This document shows, piece by piece, positions 1 to 6,354 of a stretch of DNA of 8,321 nt. Source of the DNA: Balneolia bacterium. Its GTDB lineage: Bacteria > Bacteroidota > Rhodothermia > Balneolales > Cyclonatronaceae. The position numbers and the translations under genes were made by a program. Numbering within the stretch: the stretch's first letter is position 1; each line of letters begins with the position of its first letter. The stretch is from the NCBI GenBank assembly GCA_003566395.1, contig PXDL01000261.1:1-8321 (forward strand), written 5' to 3'. The notes under the pieces were generated by a model. It saw only the letters and a list, made by a program, of their open reading frames with translations, was not told the DNA's origin and searched no databases.

Positions 1-1
1 T

Positions 2-2266
2 GAAAAAGGTTTGGCGTACCAGGCTGATGTTGCCGTTAATTGGTGTCCCGAGCTTGGAACCGTACTGGCAAATGAAGAAGTTATAGACGGAAAGAGCGAA
101 GTGGGCGGGTTTCCGGTTGTACGGAAACCGATGAAACAATGGATGCTCAAAATAACGGCGTATGCCGAGCGGCTGCTTCAGGATCTTGAAGAACTTGACT
201 GGCCGGAGTCTATAAAAGAGATGCAGCGAAACTGGATCGGTAAATCCGTGGGGGCGAATGTCCGGTTCGGCATGCAGGAGACCGACGATGAAATCAGCGT
301 TTTCACCACGCGACCCGACACCCTTTTCGGCGCCACTTATATGGTACTCGCGCCCGAGCATCCTCTGGTTGATCGCATCACCACGGCAGAACAGAGAAAG
401 GCCGTAGATTTATATATCGGGGAAGCAGGTAAAAAATCGGACCTCGACCGCACCGACCTCAACAAGAACAAAACCGGAGTCTTTACAGGTTCGTACGCGA
501 TCAATCCGGTGAATGGTAACGCAATTCCGGTGTGGATTGCCGACTACGTGCTCATCAGCTACGGAACAGGCGCCATCATGGCCGTACCCGGACACGATCA
601 GCGCGACTGGGAATTTGCCCGGAAATTTGACCTTCCAATTGTTGAGGTTGTGAAAGGCGGAGACATCACAAAAGAGGCATTTACTGAATCGGAAAACGGC
701 ATTTCGGTGAATTCATCCAACGATGAGATTTCGCTGGACGGCCTCCCTGTTGATGAAGCCAAAGAACGAATTTCAGCCTGGCTGGGGGAAAAAGGGCTGG
801 GAGAAAAAACCGTCACCTATAAACTCCGCGACTGGCTTTTTTCGCGTCAGCGCTACTGGGGAGAACCGTTTCCAGTAATTCATGTGGACGGTAAACCGAA
901 ACCGCTACCTGAAGACTCTCTGCCTGTAACGCTTCCTGAAGTTGAGAAATACGAACCCAGCGGCACCGGTGAATCTCCTCTTGCCACAATTACCGACTGG
1001 GTAAACACTACCGATCCGGAGACCGGAAAACCAGCCAGGCGCGAAACCAACACCATGCCGCAATGGGCCGGCTCCTGCTGGTACTACCTGCGGTTTATCG
1101 ATCCGGAGTATAAAAACGGGCCGGTATCAAAAGAAAAAGAACAGTACTGGATGCCGGTTGATCTGTATGTGGGCGGGGCCGAACATGCCGTGCTACATTT
1201 GCTATACGCCCGGTTCTGGCACAAAGTATTGTATGATATCGGGGTAGTTTCCACGAAAGAGCCTTTCCAGAAACTGGTGAATCAGGGTATGATTCTGGGC
1301 GAAATGGAGTTTACCATTTACAAGGATGAAAACGGCCGCTATCTAACCCAGAAAGAGCTTGAAACCTACGAAGGCCCGCTCACGCGTTTAAAACTCAGCG
1401 GGGAGCATATTACCAAAGACGGTGAGCGGTATTCGCTCAATCCGGAACAGGCGCATCTTCCGGTAATCGTTGCCGGACCTGACGGAAGTAAAACCACTGT
1501 TAAGGATTATTTCGCAAAAGATGAGCCCGGAGAAGACCTCTACATCGAAGCACGCTCGTTTAAGATGTCCAAATCCCGGGGCAATGTGATCAATCCTGAT
1601 GACGTTGTGGAGCGTTACGGAGCCGATGCACTCCGCCTTTACGAAATGTTTATGGGTCCGCTGGAGCAGGTTAAACCCTGGAGTATGAGCGGTGTGGAAG
1701 GCGTTTACCGCTTTCTGAAACGCGTTTGGCGCATGATCATAGATGATGAGACCGGTAAACTGCTGCCTGAAATCGTTCAGGGTGAGCCGAATGCCGGGCA
1801 GGAAAAAGCCCTTCACGAAGCCATCAAAAAAGTTACCGGCGATATAGAAGGCTTTCGGTTTAATACCGGGATTTCGGCACTAATGATTTTTGTGAACGAA
1901 GCCATGAAGTGGGATAAACGTCCCCTTTCGGTTATGAACGACTTCATTCTGTTGCTCAGTCCTTATGCGCCTCACCTTGCCGAAGAGCTTTGGGCCAAAC
2001 TCGGAAACGAGCCCTCGGTTTCATCGCAAACCTGGCCCGAATATGACGAATCCAAACTGGTGGATGAGTCGCAAACCTACGCGATACAAGTTAACGGAAA
2101 GGTACGCGGGGAAATTCAGGTTCCCATGAGCGATGCAAAAAACAAGGAACTTGTACTAACCGAGGCTAAAGCCGAAGCCAATGTAGCACGTTACCTTGAA
2201 GGCAAGCAGCTGGTGAAAGAAATCTTCGTACCGCTGCGGATTGTGAATCTGGTGGTAAAAGGGTGA
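2..2266 (+). CDS. leuS: Leucyl-tRNA synthetase, 5'-truncated by the window edge
   Basis: Class I synthetase that charges tRNA-Leu with leucine in the cytoplasm and hydrolyses mischarged product. The reading frame is open from base 2, so about 754 C-terminal residues are present; the N-terminus with the HIGH motif lies outside the window. In order (window residue numbers): ZN1 region after NWC (Cys15); CP1 editing domain with TTRPDT (about 102-107) and AVPGHDQRD (194-202), whose last Asp202 matches the essential editing Asp of the family; catalytic core with SRQRYWGEP, GSCWYYLRF (from 357) and YVGGAEHAVLHLLYARFW; KMSKS at 521-525 (bases 1562-1576); anticodon-binding helices; and the C-terminal tRNA-binding domain ending in FVPLRIVNLVV. 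About 90 residues separate GMILG from KMSKS, so the leucine-specific insertion is larger than in E. coli (about 50 from memory). ZN1 has GKSEVGGFPV where many homologues carry a CxxC pair. Gene identity is very secure. Confidence 0.97.
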   Translation, partial: EKGLAYQADVAVNWCPELGTVLANEEVIDGKSEVGGFPVVRKPMKQWMLKITAYAERLLQDLEELDWPESIKEMQRNWIGKSVGANVRFGMQETDDEISVFTTRPDTLFGATYMVLAPEHPLVDRITTAEQRKAVDLYIGEAGKKSDLDRTDLNKNKTGVFTGSYAINPVNGNAIPVWIADYVLISYGTGAIMAVPGHDQRDWEFARKFDLPIVEVVKGGDITKEAFTESENGISVNSSNDEISLDGLPVDEAKERISAWLGEKGLGEKTVTYKLRDWLFSRQRYWGEPFPVIHVDGKPKPLPEDSLPVTLPEVEKYEPSGTGESPLATITDWVNTTDPETGKPARRETNTMPQWAGSCWYYLRFIDPEYKNGPVSKEKEQYWMPVDLYVGGAEHAVLHLLYARFWHKVLYDIGVVSTKEPFQKLVNQGMILGEMEFTIYKDENGRYLTQKELETYEGPLTRLKLSGEHITKDGERYSLNPEQAHLPVIVAGPDGSKTTVKDYFAKDEPGEDLYIEARSFKMSKSRGNVINPDDVVERYGADALRLYEMFMGPLEQVKPWSMSGVEGVYRFLKRVWRMIIDDETGKLLPEIVQGEPNAGQEKALHEAIKKVTGDIEGFRFNTGISALMIFVNEAMKWDKRPLSVMNDFILLLSPYAPHLAEELWAKLGNEPSVSSQTWPEYDESKLVDESQTYAIQVNGKVRGEIQVPMSDAKNKELVLTEAKAEANVARYLEGKQLVKEIFVPLRIVNLVVKG

Positions 2267-2350
2267 TGGCCCATCTTATATTAGGTTTTCCTTCACCCAG
2301 CAAACTGACGGGAAAGTAACTGGTTACGCAAAAACCCACTAAAAAAACAA

Positions 2351-2380
2351 GCGTCCTTCACCTGAACAGATGAAGGACGC
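2351..2380 (-). terminator. Rho-independent terminator of the bacilliredoxin gene
   Basis: A perfect 10-bp stem (gcgtccttca / tgaaggacgc) encloses a 10-base loop. Read on the minus strand it is followed at once by ttgttttttt, the classic U tract, and it lies 36 bases past the bacilliredoxin stop codon. Outer bases aacaa (2346-2350) and ttgtt (2392-2396) can add a second short stem across an internal loop. Read on the plus strand the hairpin is followed by ctgagaaaaa, a poor U tract, so it would be at best a weak end for leuS, whose stop lies 85 bases upstream. No better leuS terminator was seen in 2267-2350. Confidence 0.85.
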
Positions 2381-2416
2381 CTGAGAAAAACTTGTTCTTT
2401 GTCAAACAGACCGAAA

Positions 2417-2857
2417 TTATCCGGCTTGTTCACAAAATGCGTCGAAGACCATATTGAGGTCGTCGGCAACTTCCTGAGCCGAGCGGCCCTCTACACGGTG
2501 ACGCGGCACCATCGCCTTGATTTCTCCGTCTTTAAAAAATGCGAAAGCCGGGGAAGAAGGCGGATACTCAGAGAAGTATTCACGGGCACGTGCGGTAGCT
2601 TCTTTATCCTGGCCGGCGAAAACAGTATAGATATAGTTGGGCTTCTTGCTGTTTTCAAGCGCAATTTTTACAGCCGGGCGGGCGTTTCCGGCAGCACAGC
2701 CGCAAACAGAATTAATAATTAGAAGCATGGTACCGTCGCGAGTTTCCTTCATCACCTTATCTACTTCTTCAGGAGTTTGAAGCTCCTGAACACCGAGATC
2801 GGTAAGTTCTTTTCGCATCCAGGATGTGTCGGGTCCGATTCCGAAACCAAATTGCAT
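2417..2857 (-). CDS. BrxA/BrxB family bacilliredoxin (YphP/YqiW family)
   Basis: A 146-residue cytoplasmic thioredoxin-fold protein of the family that removes bacillithiol from mixed disulfides on proteins. The family signature NSVCGCAAGNARPA is intact, with the CGC active site at Cys52-Gly53-Cys54 instead of the thioredoxin CxxC. The N-terminal helix, the FAGQDKEATARAREYF segment and the cis-Pro region SPAFAFFKDGEI also fit. Length matches the Bacillus proteins (about 145). The start is fixed by AAAGG at 2866-2870, 8 bases before ATG. A TATACT -10-like box sits at 2884-2889 with no good -35. The gene is monocistronic, ends at the 2351-2380 hairpin and is divergent from the lipoprotein gene. 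BrxA and BrxB cannot be told apart here. Use of bacillithiol by this organism is inferred from family knowledge; no bacillithiol synthesis gene is in the window. Confidence 0.93.
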   Translation of the reverse strand: MQFGFGIGPDTSWMRKELTDLGVQELQTPEEVDKVMKETRDGTMLLIINSVCGCAAGNARPAVKIALENSKKPNYIYTVFAGQDKEATARAREYFSEYPPSSPAFAFFKDGEIKAMVPRHRVEGRSAQEVADDLNMVFDAFCEQAG

Positions 2858-3019
2858 AATAATAGCCTTTACAAATTACAGTTAGTATAATTCTTATCCC
2901 GAGCGCCACCGGCAAATTTTACCGGCACTTTGGCCTTTGCCAACGCTCATCTTATTCTTCCAATATAACACTTTCATGTGTTTTTTAGTGTATTACTCAT
3001 TTCCACCTATTTATAGTTC
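2858..3019. other. Divergent spacer between the bacilliredoxin and lipoprotein genes
   Basis: This 162-bp spacer must hold both promoters. Visible structure: the possible minus-strand -10 box; a small inverted repeat TTGGC-cttt-GCCAA at 2930-2943; and AACAC-tttcat-GTGTT at 2967-2982, followed by more T residues and by AGTGT at 2987-2991, which can pair with the same ACACT. No convincing plus-strand promoter and no small open reading frame with a ribosome site was found. Confidence 0.5.
2884..2889 (-). promoter_or_regulatory. Possible -10 box for the bacilliredoxin gene
   Basis: Minus-strand TATACT matches the sigma-70 -10 consensus at five of six bases and lies 26 bases before the ATG, giving a short leader with the AAAGG site. 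No -35 exists at 16-18 bp spacing. A TTTGCC lies about 21 bp upstream (2911-2916), a spacing closer to the Bacteroidota -33 element, but no full TAnnTTTG -7 box follows. Prediction by eye only. Confidence 0.35.
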
Positions 3020-3886
3020 ATGACCGATTTATACAACGGCAGTCTGATTCCTGCCTTCCTGCTTATATCCGTGCTGATTATCAGCACGGCCTGTTCGAGT
3101 ACTGAAAGCATGCAGAGCCACCGCATGGAAACTCCGCCACAAATCGACGGTAGTTTTGACGACTGGCCCTCCGGCTCGCTGAGAACCGGCGTTATTGAAG
3201 ATTTTGATCTTGCCGTTTCCAACGACGACGAATTTGTCTATATCGGGATCAATTTCCGGAACAACAGGGCTTCAACAATGGCCCTGGATCACGGACTCCG
3301 TATATATATCGATAGCGACAAAACCTTCAGACGGTCATTCGGCATCATTTATCCTACAGGAATTGTCCACGGGCTCGGAGACTACCCCGGTGCCCGAAAA
3401 AACTATCTTGAGAATCCGTCCTGGCAAAACCTTCCTGAAAATCAGCGGATTGTGAAGCGCGTTGAAGAGTCTATGCCCGAACGGGTTCAGATTATCCGCA
3501 GGACCAACCCCAGAGACCGAATACGCCCGGCCACTGTGTCGATGAGTCAGCTGGAAGCCAACGGTTTGCTTTTCGGCATGGATACATCCGGCCGATACAT
3601 GTCTATTGAGATTCGCATTCCAATCGATGACGGAGCAGGTGAGTACTTTACCGTAATTCCCAATAGTAACGATCGTTTTTTTATCGATTTAGAGATTGAG
3701 CCAATGAGCTACGAAGATATTACCGGAGAACGCCCCGGATTTGAGACCGTGGATGTTGCCGACCGCCGTGATCCGTCGGGGCAGCGAACGCGAACACGTA
3801 CACAACTTGATGTTTCCGACCCCCGCCTCTACTCTCTGCTCGGGTATAAATATGAGTCAAGAATCAGGGTTTCTCTTGATCGCTGA
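3020..3886 (+). CDS. Putative lipoprotein with a CBM9-like beta-sandwich domain, function unknown
   Basis: This 288-residue protein is predicted to be exported and lipid-anchored. A hydrophobic stretch at about 9-24 ends in ISTA-Cys25, a weak lipobox followed by SSTES. After a short linker, PPQIDGSFDDWP (39-50) and then LAVSNDDEFVYIGINF and GLRIYIDSDKT follow the pattern of the CBM9-like/DOMON-type sandwich (IDG..DW, strand with YI.I.F, then an IYID.D turn). The second half matches no family I know and ends in an Arg/Thr-rich segment (RTRTRTQLDVSD). An in-frame TAG at 3014-3016 rules out a longer protein, so ATG 3020 is the first start; no Shine-Dalgarno site precedes it. Oddly, the signal peptide has no Lys or Arg before the hydrophobic core. 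The gene is monocistronic and ends before the 3971-3997 terminator. Sugar, haem or protein binding are all possible; the sequence does not decide. Confidence 0.8.
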   Translation: MTDLYNGSLIPAFLLISVLIISTACSSTESMQSHRMETPPQIDGSFDDWPSGSLRTGVIEDFDLAVSNDDEFVYIGINFRNNRASTMALDHGLRIYIDSDKTFRRSFGIIYPTGIVHGLGDYPGARKNYLENPSWQNLPENQRIVKRVEESMPERVQIIRRTNPRDRIRPATVSMSQLEANGLLFGMDTSGRYMSIEIRIPIDDGAGEYFTVIPNSNDRFFIDLEIEPMSYEDITGERPGFETVDVADRRDPSGQRTRTRTQLDVSDPRLYSLLGYKYESRIRVSLDR

Positions 3887-3970
3887 TAGCTCCTGCAGCT
3901 TGTGAATAGCCGGCAGCTTAAAGTTTTCCTGACAGCACATTCTCAAAGATTGCTCATATTTTTCCAATGA

Positions 3971-3997
3971 AAAAGGGCCGGAAATTCCGGCCCTTTT
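3971..3997. terminator. Strong bidirectional Rho-independent terminator
   Basis: A 12-bp perfect stem, aaaagggccgga paired with tccggccctttt, closes on a 3-base loop. The A run on the left and T run on the right make it work on both strands. It lies 84 bases after the lipoprotein stop and 26 bases past the SOD stop, between two convergent genes. The rest of 3887-4023 shows no gene. Confidence 0.92.
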
Positions 3998-4023
3998 ATT
4001 TATTGGAACTCAGGCTTACCGTT

Positions 4024-4632
4024 TTATTTGGCAGCTTTGTAAAGCTCGTTCACTTTTTTCCAGTCCACAACCTTCCAGAATGCGTCGATATAATCAGGAC
4101 GACGGTTTTGGTAATTCAGATAATAGGCGTGCTCCCAGACGTCAAGACCGAGCACAGGCGTATGGCCGTCCATCAACGGGCTGTCCTGATTCGGTGTGGA
4201 AGTCACTTCTATTTCTCCGGCAGGTGTAACTACCAGCCAGGCCCATCCTGAGCCGAATCTTCCGGCTGCTGCATCGGCGAACGCTTTCTTAAAGGCGTCA
4301 AAACTGCCGAACTTTTTGTTGATGGCCTCGGCAATTTCACCGGAAGGGTTACCTCCTCCTTTAGGAGACATCACTTTCCAAAAAAGGGAGTGATTTGCAT
4401 GTCCGCCTGCATTGTTAATAACAGCCTGCTTTTTATCGGCGGGCACTTTATTAATATTTTTGAGTACTTCCTCTACTGGTTTATTGGCGAACTCGTGCCC
4501 CTCAAGAGCTGCATTAGCTTTGGTTACATACCCGTTATGATGCTTCGAATGATGAATTTCCATGGTTTTAGCATCGATATGGGGTGTAAGCGCATCATAT
4601 GCGTAGTCCAAATCAGGAAGTTTAAAAGCCAT
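4024..4632 (-). CDS. sodA: Superoxide dismutase, Fe/Mn family, probably manganese type
   Basis: Converts superoxide to oxygen and hydrogen peroxide. The 202-residue protein has the full family layout: N-terminal helical hairpin with METIHH-type segment MEIHHSKHHNGYV and C-terminal alpha/beta domain. Metal ligands are His27, His81 (in NHSLFW), Asp164 and His168 (in LDVWEHAYYLNYQNRRPDY). Gly77 in NNAGGHANHS together with Gln149 in STPNQDSPLM is the arrangement of Mn enzymes; Fe enzymes usually place the outer-sphere Gln near residue 69. Cambialistic use of either metal cannot be excluded. There is no signal peptide, so it is cytoplasmic. The start at 4632 is chosen because AGGAG (4641-4645) lies 8 bases upstream and the family N-terminus begins there; an in-frame extension to 4701 is Cys-rich and unlike any SOD. 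It is divergent from sthA. Confidence 0.96.
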   Translation of the reverse strand: MAFKLPDLDYAYDALTPHIDAKTMEIHHSKHHNGYVTKANAALEGHEFANKPVEEVLKNINKVPADKKQAVINNAGGHANHSLFWKVMSPKGGGNPSGEIAEAINKKFGSFDAFKKAFADAAAGRFGSGWAWLVVTPAGEIEVTSTPNQDSPLMDGHTPVLGLDVWEHAYYLNYQNRRPDYIDAFWKVVDWKKVNELYKAAK

Positions 4633-4640
4633 AATATTTT

Positions 4641-4645
4641 CTCCT
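4641..4645 (-). promoter_or_regulatory. Shine-Dalgarno site that fixes the sodA start
   Basis: Minus-strand AGGAG stands 8 bases before the ATG at 4630-4632. It is the clearest ribosome site in the window and selects this start over the in-frame ATG at 4699-4701. Confidence 0.85.
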
Positions 4646-4742
4646 AAATGTTTTTGTTCAATTTTTGTGAATAAACAGCAAATTACTGCGCCATAACTCA
4701 CATTAGTTAATTGTAAAAAAAACTTATCGTAAAGCTATGCAT

Positions 4743-4754
4743 GCAGTTAACTGC
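4743..4754. repeat. Perfect 12-bp palindrome, candidate operator
   Basis: GCAGTTAACTGC equals its own reverse complement. It is centred about 116 bp from the sodA start and 137 bp from the sthA start. Its left end overlaps TGCATGCA. No known regulator consensus was recognised in it. Confidence 0.35.
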
Positions 4755-4854
4755 TGTTACGCTAAGAAGATAACATTCCTCTACCTGATATAATTCACAT
4801 GAATCCGGGGTTCGGCAAGAAAAAGCGGCTGTGCTTTTGTATCTTGGGCAAATA

Positions 4855-4860
4855 TATAAT
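4855..4860 (+). promoter_or_regulatory. Probable -10 box of sthA
   Basis: An exact TATAAT lies 24 bases before the sthA ATG, so transcription would begin about 16-18 bases before the start codon. No good -35 hexamer occurs at 17 bp; TTTTG at 4835-4839 is the nearest T-rich element, 15 bp upstream. The leader has only a weak GAGA (4871-4874) as ribosome site. Confidence 0.45.
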
Positions 4861-4884
4861 AAGCCACTATGAGATCAGATTTTT

Positions 4885-6342
4885 ATGAACTACGATTATG
4901 ATGTAATCATCCTTGGAAGCGGTCCGGCCGGTTTTTCAGCGGCTATGCAGACCACCAAGTTTGAAAAAAAAGTGTTATTGGTTGAAGCTGACGAAAAGCA
5001 CCTCGGTGGTGCGTGGATCAATGCCGGCACGGTTCCCAGTAAAGCCTTGCGGGAAGCGGCGGCATCAATTCACAAATACAACCAGCTATTCAGCAAACAA
5101 GGATTCGGCAAGGACTACCATCGCTACAAAATGGCCGATTTGCTGCGGTTTAAGGAACAGGTTGTTAATTATGAAAACAGCGAGGTGAAGCGCAACCTCA
5201 TTAAGAACGAAGTCCACACCGCCCGCGGTTTTGGTAAACTTATCGACAACCATAAGGTTGAAGTTACCAACCATCTCGGCTCGGTTAGCAGCTACACCGG
5301 CGAATTCATCCTGCTGTCCACCGGGTCGAGTGCTCAAACTCCGAAAAGCTTCAAGGTAGATGACAAGGTTGTGGTTGACAACAGAAGTCTGGTAAATATG
5401 ACCCACGTACCGAGACGACTTGTCATTATCGGGGGCGGCGTGAACGCCATTGAGTATGCCACCATTTTTGCCGCCCTCGGCACCAAGGTAAATCTGCTGA
5501 GCTCCCGCGAAGAATATTTGCCATTTCTGGATGCCGAAATTCATCTGGAGTTTGAGAAAATGTTAGACGAACTCAGGATGGTGATTCACAACGGTGTGGA
5601 AGTTATCGGAGTGGGGCAGAATCCGCTTCGTAATTGTACCGAAGTAAAATACCGGGATCTCGACTCCAACGAATTACGCGTCATAGAAACCGAGCAGGTT
5701 ATACATTTCGGCGTTCGAAAACCGAATACAGATGGAATCGGACTGGAGAATGCGGGCATAGAAACAGACGAGTCCGGCTACATCATGGTGAACGAGCACT
5801 ACCAGACATCCTGCGAGAATGTCTATGCAGCCGGTGATATCGTGGGCTTCCCCGGACTTGCGTCGGCCTCTTTCACACAGGGGCGCATCGCGAGCTGTCA
5901 TATGGCCGGCATCAAAGGACTTAAGCTTTCAGGTGCGCATCCGTTCGGAATTTATACCATACCGGAAATTTCGAGTATCGGCCTCACCGAAGAAGAAGCC
6001 AAGGCGCAGGGACTGGATTACACCATAGGCCGGGCTTATTATAAAGAGCTGACGAAATCATCCGTGAGCAACACCCAGCTCGGCTTGCTGAAAATGGTCA
6101 TCGACAGCAAATCACTCAGCTTACTCGGGGTGCATATTGTAGGTGAAAGCGCTTGCGATATTATTCACCTTGGCCAGGCGGTGATAAAGAACAAGGTCGA
6201 TATCCGTTACTTTGTGGACAATATTCTCAACTATCCGACTTTCAGCGAGGCCTACCGTGTTGCCGCATTTAACGGCCTTAACCGTGTCAATAAATCTGGC
6301 GTGAAATACCGCAGCCTCATCAGCAGCGAAAACGGGCATTAA
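4885..6342 (+). CDS. sthA: Soluble (Si-specific) NAD(P)+ transhydrogenase
   Basis: FAD enzyme that passes hydride between NADPH and NAD+ in the cytoplasm, usually draining excess NADPH. The 485-residue protein has the disulfide-reductase fold: FAD site GSGPAG (11-16) with Glu34; NAD(P) site GGGVNAIE (183-190); second FAD motif VYAAGD (313-318); and C-terminal dimer domain. Family marks are GTVPSKALRE, IYTIPEISSIG, IIHLGQAV and NYPTFSEAYRVAAFNGLNRV. The His of the HPTxxE motif in true disulfide reductases is Tyr450, as in E. coli SthA. The CxxxxC redox pair is gone: E. coli SthA keeps the first Cys and has Thr for the second, whereas here the positions are Trp44 and Thr49, so dithiol chemistry is impossible. 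It is slightly longer than the E. coli enzyme (466). It stands alone, with an exact TATAAT upstream. A dihydrolipoamide dehydrogenase is excluded by these losses. Confidence 0.9.
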   Translation: MNYDYDVIILGSGPAGFSAAMQTTKFEKKVLLVEADEKHLGGAWINAGTVPSKALREAAASIHKYNQLFSKQGFGKDYHRYKMADLLRFKEQVVNYENSEVKRNLIKNEVHTARGFGKLIDNHKVEVTNHLGSVSSYTGEFILLSTGSSAQTPKSFKVDDKVVVDNRSLVNMTHVPRRLVIIGGGVNAIEYATIFAALGTKVNLLSSREEYLPFLDAEIHLEFEKMLDELRMVIHNGVEVIGVGQNPLRNCTEVKYRDLDSNELRVIETEQVIHFGVRKPNTDGIGLENAGIETDESGYIMVNEHYQTSCENVYAAGDIVGFPGLASASFTQGRIASCHMAGIKGLKLSGAHPFGIYTIPEISSIGLTEEEAKAQGLDYTIGRAYYKELTKSSVSNTQLGLLKMVIDSKSLSLLGVHIVGESACDIIHLGQAVIKNKVDIRYFVDNILNYPTFSEAYRVAAFNGLNRVNKSGVKYRSLISSENGH

Positions 6343-6354
6343 GCAAGGCCGCGT

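Larger units (their letters stand above)
4633..4884. other. Divergent sodA-sthA regulatory spacer with short palindromes
   Basis: This 252-bp AT-rich spacer carries the promoters of both redox genes. It contains TAACT-N6-AGTTA (4694-4709), the 8-bp palindrome TGCATGCA (4738-4745), overlapping the perfect 12-bp palindrome GCAGTTAACTGC (4743-4754), and ATTCA-ca-TGAAT (4793-4804). Any of these could be a regulator site, though short AT-rich palindromes also arise by chance. No credible sodA promoter with both boxes was found. No small gene is visible. Confidence 0.5.

Noticed and set aside
1388..1816. 142-codon open frame antisense to leuS
   Set aside because: It lies wholly inside conserved LeuRS coding sequence, has no ribosome site, and its translation resembles no protein family.
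2399..2722. 107-codon plus-strand frame opposite the bacilliredoxin gene
   Set aside because: It overlaps the conserved CGC-containing gene on the other strand and has no ribosome site; it is a coding shadow.
2903..2943. GC-rich inverted repeats near 2909-2943 as a terminator or riboswitch
   Set aside because: The accggcaaa/ttttaccgg pairing has a mismatch and no T tract, TTGGC/GCCAA is only 5 bp, and no riboswitch core was recognised.
4633..4701. N-terminal extension of SOD by 23 residues from an in-frame ATG at 4701
   Set aside because: The family N-terminus begins at 4632, where a strong AGGAG site has ideal spacing; the extension contains two adjacent Cys and matches no SOD leader or signal peptide.
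4885..6342. Flavoprotein as the bacillithiol disulfide reductase (YpdA/Bdr) partner of the bacilliredoxin
   Set aside because: YpdA needs a Cys in its GGGPCG motif; here the motif is GSGPAG, and the remaining signatures are those of SthA.
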